A DNA stretch of 63,784 nucleotides from assembly GCA_029379215.1 (NCBI GenBank), contig JAQYWO010000015.1:1-63784 (forward strand), in the 5' to 3' direction. Below the pieces are notes generated by a model. It was not told the origin of the DNA and did no database searches. It saw only the letters and a program-made list of their open reading frames with translations. This DNA comes from Rhizonema sp. PD37. Its GTDB lineage: Bacteria; Cyanobacteriota; Cyanobacteriia; Cyanobacteriales; Nostocaceae. Both the position numbers and the translations under genes were made by a program. This document shows, piece after piece, positions 9,341-18,700 of this stretch (its first letter is position 1; each line of letters opens with the position of its first letter).

Positions 9341-12265
9341 TTATTCCATCTGTAATAAGTCTAGCTGTCGAGACATAATTTCAAGCTGTTGAGTCATTAT
9401 ATTTTCGAGGGCAATGTCAAAACTATTTTGCTCTTCGTTTAAAGATTGTGTATCCATAAGTTCAAATTCAGATTTAACTAAGCTGCGCTTTTGTAGGTCG
9501 GTTTTCTCAATATTTATAGAAGTAATGTCATCTTTTGTATCATTTAGAGTTTTCTGAGCGTCATTGTTATAAGATGCTTTAAACTCCCCAATGCTGGAAG
9601 GCTCGATCCAGTATCTTTGTTGCTCAAAAGGATAAGTTGGCAAGGGGATACGATGACGTCGCTCATGAGCATAGAATCTTGACCAATTCACTTGTACACC
9701 ATTGAGCCAAAGTTTTCCCAGTGTATTGAGCAAGAAAGCTACGTCCGATTGTTGAATTTTCGGGTGGCGTAACGAAGAGAGTACAACCTGAGTATCCCCA
9801 TCTAAATGCTGTTTGGCAAAGGAACTTAATGTTCGTCCAGGACCAACTTCTAAGAAAACTTGGTTTGGTTGTTGCCGCAACTCGCCAATCCCTTCGCTAA
9901 AGCGTACCGTTTGCCGTAAATGCCTTGCCCAGTAGCTTGGATCGGTTGCCTCAACTGTAGTAATCCAGGTACCAGTCACATTGGACACAAAGGGTATTTG
10001 AGGTGCTTTCAAGTTAATTTTTGTTACCTGTGCCATAAACGGCTCGACGATTGAGTCCATCATTTGAGAATGAAAGGCATGAGAGGTATGTAGACGAGTA
10101 CAGTCCAAACCTTTTTCTCTCAGATGATTTTGCAAGTCATTAACAGCCTTTGTCAAACCAGAAACTACACATAGGGATGGTGCATTGCTTCCTGCCAGAG
10201 AAAGTTTTTCACTTAACAGGGGTTTTATTTCTTTCTCGGATAGTGGTACGGCTAACATTGCACCAGCAGGCAGTTGTTGCATCAATCGCCCACGCACAGC
10301 CACCAGTGCCAATGCCTCTTCTAAGGAAAATACACCTGCAAGAGTTGCAGCCACATATTCCCCAATGCTGTGACCAATCATTGCTTCAGGTTGCACCCCC
10401 CATGTCATCCACAACTGAGCAAGGGCGTACTCAATAACAAACAGTGCTGGCTGAGTAATAGCAGTCTGTAGCAACTGCTGTGTGGCTTGTTGGGTCTGTT
10501 CTTCCTCAGGATAGAGCACCGTACGTAAATCCGATCCGATGTGAGGTTTGAGAAGGTACGAACACTCATCAACTTGCTCTTTGAAAATGAGTTCACTCTG
10601 GTAGAGTTCCTTGCTCATATTCACATACTGTGTACCCTGTCCGGAAAACATAAACACAACAGAGCGATGATTACAAAGTTTTTGGTGGTGAGTGAAAACT
10701 TGTTGTTGATCTTGAGGTGATAGTGCCGTTACCGCATCTTCAAGGTTTTGACACACCAGTATCCGCCGATAGTCAAAAGCCCGACGACCCACACCAAGAG
10801 TGTAAGCTACATCAGGAAGATTTAAATCAGGATGCTGCTTTAAGTGAGTAGCTAAATGAGCTGTGGCGGTTTCTAATGCTGTACTGGTTTTGGCAGACAG
10901 CAACAATAACTGCCAAGGACGAGAAGCTCCAGATGTTTCAAGAACTGGGGCTTCTTCAAGAATCACGTGAGCATTAGTTCCACCAATCCCGAAGGAACTG
11001 ACACCTGCACGTCGGGGGATACCGTTTGTTTTCCATTCGGAAAGTATAGTATTAACGTAAAAAGGACTATTGGCAAAATCAATCTGGGGATTAGGTTCTT
11101 CAAAGTGTAAACTGGGAGGTATTTGTTTATGCTTAAGAGCTAAGACTGTTTTAATCAAGCCAGTAACCCCAGCAGCAGCGTCCAAATGTCCAATGTTTGT
11201 TTTGACTGAACCAATTGCACAGAAGCCCTTTTTCTCAGTACTGGAGCGAAAAGCTTGTGTAAGTGCGGCGATCTCAATCGGATCTCCTAGTGATGTCCCT
11301 GTTCCATGAGCCTCAAGATAGGTGATCGTTTCAGGTTCAACCTCGGCAACAACTTGAGCGGTTCTAATCACCTTGGCTTGAGTATCTATACGCGGTGCTG
11401 TGTAACTAACCTTGAAAGCTCCATCATTATTGATAGCTGAACCTTTGATAACAGCATGGATGAAATCTCCATCTGCTAGAGCATCTTCTAATCTCTTCAA
11501 AACCACAATGCCTACACCTTCGCCGCTGACAGTTCCCTGTGCCTTAACATCAAAGGCGCGACAGTGTCCGTCAGGAGATCCAATTGCGCCATCTTTATAA
11601 AAATAGCCAGCTTTCCTTGATGCAGAGATTGAAACACCACCAGCCAAAGCCATATCACACTCACCATTTAGCAAACTTTGACATGCTAAGTGGACAGCAA
11701 CTAATGAAGTTGAACAGGCAGTTTGAACTGTATAACTTGGTCCTTCTAAGTTAAGTTTGTAAGAAACACGTGTAGTCAAGAAATCTTTATCACTTCCAAT
11801 CAAAAGTTGGAAACTATCAACAGAATTTATAAGATTTTTGTTTGAATAAAGGTTAAAAAAATAGCTGTTCATGCTGGTTCCAGCGTAAACACCAATCGGT
11901 TTCTCGTAAGTTTCACAATTGTAGCCAGCATTTTCAATAGCTTGCCAAGCACATTCTAAAAATAGACGTTGTTGTGGATCAGTAACTTCTGCTTCTCGGG
12001 GATTAAAGGCAAAGAAGGAAGCATCGAATAATTCTACATCTTCTAATACGGCCCGTGCTTTAACATAATTAGGGTCAGTCAGCACAGCTTTTTCTATTCC
12101 TGAAGATAACAGTTCTTCATCACTGAAGAAAGAAATAGACTCTACGCCTTTTTGTAGGTTTTGCCAAAATTCTTCGACATTTTTGGCTCCAGGAAAACGT
12201 CCGGCAATACTGATAATTGCTATTTCTGAGCCATTAATAGTAGGAGATACTATAGAAGAATTCAT
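9341..12265 (-). CDS. type I PKS subunit: KS-AT without ACP
   Basis: A 974-residue PKS with an intact ketosynthase (Cys184 in QTACSTSLVA; EAHGTGTS and NIGHLD His motifs) and an acyltransferase (GHSIGE; HAFH, the malonyl-CoA signature). There is no KR, DH, ER or ACP. The C-terminus ends in a helix, IMTQQLEIMSRQLDLLQ, that recurs after the ACP of the next protein (4456-9222). The simplest reading is one split module: KS-AT here, ACP and beta-aminotransferase on the next protein. It extends the Thr-bound chain by malonyl and leaves a beta-ketone for amination. Its ATG overlaps the stop of the upstream Thr NRPS by four bases (ATGA), which implies translational coupling. Confidence 0.92.
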   Translation of the reverse strand: MNSSIVSPTINGSEIAIISIAGRFPGAKNVEEFWQNLQKGVESISFFSDEELLSSGIEKAVLTDPNYVKARAVLEDVELFDASFFAFNPREAEVTDPQQRLFLECAWQAIENAGYNCETYEKPIGVYAGTSMNSYFFNLYSNKNLINSVDSFQLLIGSDKDFLTTRVSYKLNLEGPSYTVQTACSTSLVAVHLACQSLLNGECDMALAGGVSISASRKAGYFYKDGAIGSPDGHCRAFDVKAQGTVSGEGVGIVVLKRLEDALADGDFIHAVIKGSAINNDGAFKVSYTAPRIDTQAKVIRTAQVVAEVEPETITYLEAHGTGTSLGDPIEIAALTQAFRSSTEKKGFCAIGSVKTNIGHLDAAAGVTGLIKTVLALKHKQIPPSLHFEEPNPQIDFANSPFYVNTILSEWKTNGIPRRAGVSSFGIGGTNAHVILEEAPVLETSGASRPWQLLLLSAKTSTALETATAHLATHLKQHPDLNLPDVAYTLGVGRRAFDYRRILVCQNLEDAVTALSPQDQQQVFTHHQKLCNHRSVVFMFSGQGTQYVNMSKELYQSELIFKEQVDECSYLLKPHIGSDLRTVLYPEEEQTQQATQQLLQTAITQPALFVIEYALAQLWMTWGVQPEAMIGHSIGEYVAATLAGVFSLEEALALVAVRGRLMQQLPAGAMLAVPLSEKEIKPLLSEKLSLAGSNAPSLCVVSGLTKAVNDLQNHLREKGLDCTRLHTSHAFHSQMMDSIVEPFMAQVTKINLKAPQIPFVSNVTGTWITTVEATDPSYWARHLRQTVRFSEGIGELRQQPNQVFLEVGPGRTLSSFAKQHLDGDTQVVLSSLRHPKIQQSDVAFLLNTLGKLWLNGVQVNWSRFYAHERRHRIPLPTYPFEQQRYWIEPSSIGEFKASYNNDAQKTLNDTKDDITSINIEKTDLQKRSLVKSEFELMDTQSLNEEQNSFDIALENIMTQQLEIMSRQLDLLQME

Positions 12266-15200
12266 AACTCGCTAATCTCTTTACTATTTGTAATTGACTT
12301 AATTTTTTGAAGACGTTTCTTTTGTTGAGCCTTACCTGCTTCAATATTTTCAGCTTGAATATCAGTTTTATAAGAATATGATGTTGTTTGTCTTTGTAAT
12401 GAATTAAAGTACTTTGCAAGAGAGCTTATAGTTGGGTATCTAAACATTTCGAGTATTGATATTTCCGCTTTGAATATTTCACGAAATTGGCTATGAACCT
12501 TAACTATAAGTAATGAATGACCGCCAAGTTCAAAAAAGTTATCATGAATGCCTATTTTCTCGACATTAAGAGCCTTTTGCCATATAGTAGCAATTGTTTG
12601 TTCTAGCTCAGTTTGAGGCATCACATAAGCAATTTCTAACTCCGGACGAAGATTTTTCGGTGCAGGCAAAGCTTGGCGGTTTATTTTGCCGTTGGACGTT
12701 AGTGGCAACGCCTCCAGCATGACAAAAACTGATGGCACCATATACTCGGGCAGCTGCTTCAGAAGGAAGTTTCGTAGTTCAGTGGTTGTCAGTGTATGCT
12801 TGTTTGTAGGGACAACATAGACAACTAAGTGCTTGTCACCGGGTTGGGTGTCCTGAGCCAGTACCACAGTCTCCCGTACCTCTGGGTGTTGAGCTAGGAT
12901 TGCCTCAATTTCTCCAAGTTCAATGCGGAAACCTCGAATTTTAACTTGATGATCAATGCGTCCTAAGTATTCAATGTCCCCATTTGGCAAATAGCGGGCT
13001 AAGTCGCCGGATTTATAAAAGCGTACGTTGAGTTTATCACTGAAGAAATTGGGAACAAACCTCTGGGCAGTTAGTTCTGGTCTATTTAGATAACCTCGTG
13101 CTACACCAGCACCACAAACGTACATCTCACCCCTGACTCCAATCGGTACTAGTTGTTGATATTGATCTAACAAGTAAATTTGCAAGTCAGGAATTGGACG
13201 ACCAATGACACTTCCTGAGGCAACTTCTAAGTCTGCCATTGTCAGTGGACGATATGTCACATGCACAGTTGTTTCCGTAATGCCGTACATATTGACTAAC
13301 TGTGGAAACTGATCGCCGTGGCGCTCAAACCAAGGTTTCAAACTCTGAAGTTCCAGAGCTTCTCCACCAAAAATGACCAGTCGCAGGCTCAACTTGTTGG
13401 CACGTCCCAAAGATTCCTCTGCTTGTACGAGTTGGCGGAAAGCTGAAGGCGTCTGGTTGAGTACTGCCACTTGCTGCTTTGACAAGAATTTATAAAAATC
13501 TTCGGGTGAACGACTCAGCCAGTAAGGTACTACCACTAACTTTCCACCATACAGCAGGGCAGCCCAGAGTTCCCAAACTGAGAAATCAAAGGCAATTGAA
13601 TGGAAAAGTGAAAAGACATCGTGTTGGTTAAACTGATACCAGGATTTAGTTGCTGCCAACAGACGGATAACATTGGCATGATTCACTAGCACGCCTTTGG
13701 GTTGACCTGTTGAGCCTGAGGTGTAGATGATATAAGCTAGGTTATCATTTGTACACTTACTGATTAGGTTTTCTTGGTTTTCCTGAGCAATACTCTCCCA
13801 ATTAGTGTCCAAACAAACAATTTTGGTCTGAAGTTTCGGCAAATTCTCTATTAATCGCTGTTGCGTTAGCAACACTGGTACCTTAGCGTCCTGTAGTATG
13901 AAAGCTAATCGTTCTTGTGGATATACTGTATCTAGCGATACATAAACGCCACCAGCCTTGAGGATGCCTAATAACCCGATAACCATATTGACTGATCGCT
14001 CTACGCAAATGCCCACTAGTACCTCTGGTTCTACCCCAAGCGATCGCAGGTGGTGCGCTAGCTGATTAGCTCGTTGGTTCAGTTCCCAGTAGGTCAATTG
14101 TTGGTCTTCAAAGACAACAGCAATTGCATCAGGCGATCGCTCTACCTGAGCTTCAAATAACTGATGAATGCATTTATTTTGAGGATAGTCAACTTGTGTT
14201 TTATTCCACTCTACCAGCAATTGATGCCGTTCTTCCTCACTTATAATTGAGAGCTTTGATATTTGCTGGTCGGGATTAGCCACAATACTGGAGAGCAAGG
14301 TTTGAAAGTGCCCTAGCATCCTGTGAATTGTGGCACCATCAAACAAATCTGTATTGTACACTAAAATTCCGAGCAGCTCTTGCTCTTTTTCTACCATAGA
14401 TAGGGTCAGATCAAACTTCGCCGTTTCTTTGTCGAACTCTAAAGGGCTCAAGGTTAAACCTGGTAGCTCCAAAGTTGTGGTTGGGGTATTCTGGAGTTGG
14501 AACATTACCTGAAATAATGGTGTATGACTCAGGTTTCGCTCCGGTTGTAGTTTCTCCACAAGCTGCTCAAAGGGCAAGTCCTGGTTAGCATAAGCCCCTA
14601 AAGCAACCTCTCGCACTCGGTTTAAAATCTCCCGGAAACTTGGAGTCCCTGAAAGGTCAGTACGCATGACTAAGGTATTGACAAAAAATCCAATTAGACC
14701 TTCAACTTCAGATCGGTTGCGACCAGAGATGGTAGTACCTACTACAATGTCATTCTGACCAGTGTAGCGGTAGAGCAACGTCTGAAACGCTGCCAGTAGT
14801 GTCATAAATAGTGTACTCTTCTCCTGCTGGCTTAGTTTCTGAAGAGCTTCGGTTAGAGGTTTGGATAGAATCAGAGATTGCGTTGCGCCTCGGTTGGTTT
14901 GAACTGCTGGGCGAGGACGATCAGTTGGTAACTCCAGTATAGTTGGATTACTACTCAACTGCTGCTTCCAATATGACAACTGAGCCTCTCGCACTTCTCT
15001 CTGGAGCCACTGTCGCTGCCAGATGGCAAAGTCTGCATATTGGATTGGTAGTTCTGGGAGCGGTGAAATTTTACCCATAGAGAAGGCTTCGTAAAGAGCC
15101 ACAAGTTCTTGGATAATTACCCCAAAAGACCATTGGTCACACACAATGTGATGCATTGTGAACAGCAATACGTACTGAGCTTCACCTAATTGTAGCAGAG

Positions 15201-15678
15201 TGACTCGCACCAGTGGATCGTTCGCTAAATCAAAGGGTTGCGCCTGCTCGTCAGTGACAAGGTTTAGTACCTCAGCCTCTTGCTCATTTTTTGGAAGCAG
15301 TTGTAGATCTACTATCGGTAGAGCTAAAGCCAAGCTCGGCGCTATGACCTGGAACGGTTGCCCATCTACCATAATAAAATTGGTACGCAAAATTTCGTGA
15401 CGCTGCACAATTTCTTTGAGGCTCTGCACCAGCACAGTTACGTTGAGTGATCCTTGCAGATGGAAAGCGTAAGGTTCGTTGTATAAGGATTGACCGGGTT
15501 GCAACTGGTCAAGGAACCACAGGCGTTCTTGGGCAAATGACACAGGAGCAGGATTCTGTTGTGAACGCCGAGGAATACCCTGATCTGTAAATTTACCTCG
15601 CATCCACTTTTCAAAAAGAGCCTGTTTTGCTGCTGATAAATTAGATTTTTGCCCGGACAGCGCATCTGGTTCAGACAT
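12262..15678 (-). CDS. NRPS subunit: C-A(Thr)-PCP
   Basis: An 1138-residue single NRPS module. The N-terminal C domain carries HHIVCDQ, with the catalytic second His and the Asp present but the usual Gly replaced by Gln. The A domain (core IYTSGSTGQPKG) gives the ten-residue code D-F-W-N-I-G-M-V-H-K, the classic Thr code. A PCP (FFELGGHSLL) closes the module, followed by a basic C-terminal tail. It receives the polyketide made by the two KR-containing PKS modules upstream and hands Thr to the KS-AT protein downstream. There is no epimerase or methylase, so L-Thr is expected. Confidence 0.93.
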   Translation of the reverse strand: MSEPDALSGQKSNLSAAKQALFEKWMRGKFTDQGIPRRSQQNPAPVSFAQERLWFLDQLQPGQSLYNEPYAFHLQGSLNVTVLVQSLKEIVQRHEILRTNFIMVDGQPFQVIAPSLALALPIVDLQLLPKNEQEAEVLNLVTDEQAQPFDLANDPLVRVTLLQLGEAQYVLLFTMHHIVCDQWSFGVIIQELVALYEAFSMGKISPLPELPIQYADFAIWQRQWLQREVREAQLSYWKQQLSSNPTILELPTDRPRPAVQTNRGATQSLILSKPLTEALQKLSQQEKSTLFMTLLAAFQTLLYRYTGQNDIVVGTTISGRNRSEVEGLIGFFVNTLVMRTDLSGTPSFREILNRVREVALGAYANQDLPFEQLVEKLQPERNLSHTPLFQVMFQLQNTPTTTLELPGLTLSPLEFDKETAKFDLTLSMVEKEQELLGILVYNTDLFDGATIHRMLGHFQTLLSSIVANPDQQISKLSIISEEERHQLLVEWNKTQVDYPQNKCIHQLFEAQVERSPDAIAVVFEDQQLTYWELNQRANQLAHHLRSLGVEPEVLVGICVERSVNMVIGLLGILKAGGVYVSLDTVYPQERLAFILQDAKVPVLLTQQRLIENLPKLQTKIVCLDTNWESIAQENQENLISKCTNDNLAYIIYTSGSTGQPKGVLVNHANVIRLLAATKSWYQFNQHDVFSLFHSIAFDFSVWELWAALLYGGKLVVVPYWLSRSPEDFYKFLSKQQVAVLNQTPSAFRQLVQAEESLGRANKLSLRLVIFGGEALELQSLKPWFERHGDQFPQLVNMYGITETTVHVTYRPLTMADLEVASGSVIGRPIPDLQIYLLDQYQQLVPIGVRGEMYVCGAGVARGYLNRPELTAQRFVPNFFSDKLNVRFYKSGDLARYLPNGDIEYLGRIDHQVKIRGFRIELGEIEAILAQHPEVRETVVLAQDTQPGDKHLVVYVVPTNKHTLTTTELRNFLLKQLPEYMVPSVFVMLEALPLTSNGKINRQALPAPKNLRPELEIAYVMPQTELEQTIATIWQKALNVEKIGIHDNFFELGGHSLLIVKVHSQFREIFKAEISILEMFRYPTISSLAKYFNSLQRQTTSYSYKTDIQAENIEAGKAQQKKRLQKIKSITNSKEISEL

Positions 15679-15754
15679 GTTACTACTCTATTACTATTTT
15701 AATAACAAATCAAAATAAGTCTGTATCCTGCTTAAAAACGGGTTTTATTCAAAA

Positions 15755-18700
15755 TTAAACTCCTAAAAAACTTTGAGCTTCCTCTTCAGATAATTTTTCT
15801 ATTTTCTCCATAACCATTTGTTCAATGAGTTGAGCTAACTCGGCAATAGTAGAGTAATCAAAGAAGATACCGCGTAGAGATAACTCTATTGGAAAAGATT
15901 TTCGCAACTGAGAAATAACTTGGGTTGCAAGCAGTGAGTGTCCACCCAATTCAAAGAAGTTGTCATAAATACCTATCCGCTCGATTCCAAGAAGCTGTTG
16001 CCAAATGTTGGCAATGGTTTGCTCAACATCAGTACGAGGAGCTACATAATCATTCCCCAAATTGGGGCGAGGATGGGTTGGTGTGGCGAAATTCGACAGC
16101 GCTAATTTATTATCCGAAGAATTGTTTTGCTCAATATTTGGTAATGATTCTCGCTTTAACCATTGCTCAATCCTTATTTGCAAATCTCCTGTAGAGACAA
16201 TGACTTGATTGAGTTGACTTCTGGATAAAATGCGTTGAAAAACCTCTACACCTTCAGTAGGTATTATACCTAATTTAGCCAAAGTTGTTTTATAAGTTAT
16301 ATTTTTTTCTTCTTTTTGTTTCAGTTGCCACATGTCCCAGTTAATGCTTATCCAAGGAACAGGACTTGTTTGATTTTGTTTGTGGGCAAAAGCATCCATA
16401 AAGATATTCGCTGCTGAATAAGCGACGTACCCTAATCCACCCAAAATCGATGATAAAGAGGATAGCAAAAGACAAAAATCAAGCTCTTTACCCAGCAAAA
16501 CTTTTTCTAGTACATATAGTCCATGCACTTTCGGTTGAAATTGGCACTGGCAATCAGTTTGAGAAGTTTCTTGAATAGCTCTTTGTGATTTTTCTCCAAC
16601 AACTCCTGCGGCATGGATGACGCCATGAATTTCACCAAAGTGTTCAGTGACTAATGCGATCACTCTTCCCATCTGTTTTAGGTCAGCGACATCGGCACTC
16701 TCGACCAAAACCTCTGCACCTAACTGCTCTAATGTCTGTACTTTCTTAATTTTATGGCTTACCTCATCCTGGTCATCATGAGTTACTAGCCATTTTTCCC
16801 ACTCATCTCTCTGAGGAAGACCAGAACGCGATATCAAAACCAGTTTAGGCTGCACTGTCTGGGCTAGATACTCCGCCAGTATCAGACCAAGACTTCCCAA
16901 GCCGCCAGTGATTAGGTAAACTCCTCCTTGCCGCAGCCGTGTTTTCCCTGAGCAGGGTTTCTCTAAACGGACTGCTTCATAAGTTTGAATCCAACGATGA
17001 TGACCTCGGTAGGCAATTACTAAGTCAGTTGGTTGTATTGTAAATTCTGCTATAAGTTGCTCTATCAATTTCTCCTGTTGCCAGGTTCCAGATTTATGAA
17101 TAACAATATCAATGTTGCGGCAAGCAATATTCGGATATTCTTGCCTAATCACTTTACATGCTCCTAATACAGTTGCCTTCTCTGGGCATAAGTTCTCGTC
17201 ACCAGTCACATCATGTACGTTGTTGGTTACAACCAGGATTTGAAGAGGATTAGTGATACTTTGTTGTCCAAGTGCTTGAGCTAGGAAAAGCAAACTGTAA
17301 AAGCCAAAATGCTGATTCGTTTCAAAAGACTCGATTTCTGAGGGGATCTCATTGTTTCCTTTGATGCCCCATAAGTGAGCAATTATTTGTGGGGTTAAAT
17401 CCCGATCACTCAGGGCTTGGAGCAAAGCGTCATAGTCATCCTTTTGTTGAGGGTTGACACAATATGCGCGATCACTTAGTTTAGTAAACTTATCTCCCAC
17501 TAAGACAGTAATGACGTCTTGACCTTGTTGTTGCAGCAATTTCACTATAAGTGAGCCCACATCATACTTATCAACAAAGACTAACCAACATGACTTCTGC
17601 TTTACCAGTTCTGTATTTTCAACAGGTTCAAGCGGTTGAGACTCTTTCCAAACTGGGATGTAGAACCAATCGGCAAGATCTGTCTGTTTGTGTAACGATT
17701 CTTGGTACGTAGTCACAGAGACAGTTGAAGATTGTGGCTCAATCCAGTATCTTTGTCGGTCAAATGGATATGTTGGCAAGGCAGTCCGATAACGCCGTTC
17801 ATTGGCGTAGAAGCTGGACCAATCTATCTTCGTTCCTGTAAGCCAGAGCTGCGAGAGTGTATTGAGCAAAAAAGCGATATCCGATTGTTGCTGTTTTGGA
17901 TGGCGTAACGAAGAAAGTACAATCTGTTGCTCGTCTTTTTCTGGATGCTGTTTAATAATGGTACTTAATGTCCGTCCCGGACCAACTTCTAGGAGAATTT
18001 GCTCTGGCTTTTGCAGCAAGTGAGCAATACCCTCCGCAAAGCGCACCGTCTGCCGTAAATGCTTTGCCCAGTAGCTGGGATCGGTTGCCTCAGTTTTGGC
18101 GATCCATGTCCCAGTTACATTGGACACAAAAGGAATTTTCGGAGCCTTCAGGTTAATTTTTTTAACTTGTGCCATGAACGGCTCGATGATTGGGTGCATC
18201 ATCTGGGAGTGGAAGGCATGAGAAGTGTGCAGTTGACGACAGTCTATGCCTTGCTTGGTAAGTTGGTTTTGTAACTCACCAATCGTTGAGGTTGACCCCG
18301 AAACCACGCACAGGGATGGTCCATTGATTGCAGCTAAGGAGAAATTTTTGCCCAGCAGGGATTGTACCTCTTTTTCTGATAAAGGTACAGCTAGCATATT
18401 ACCAGCAGGCATTTGCTGCATTAATTGTCCACGGATAGTCACTAGCACCAGTGCATCTTCAAGAGAGAACACTCCAGCCAAGCAAGCTGCTACATATTCC
18501 CCAATGCTGTGACCAATCATCGCCTCGGGCAGGACTCCCCACGCCATCCACAATTGCGCCAGAGCATACTCAAGCACAAACAATGCTGGTTGGACAATTG
18601 CAGTCTGCGTGAGGTGGTGTGCTGCTGCTTGCTCCTTTTCAACAGGTGGATACAGCACAGAGCGCAAATCAATTCCTAAGTGAGGTTTTAGAAGTTCACA

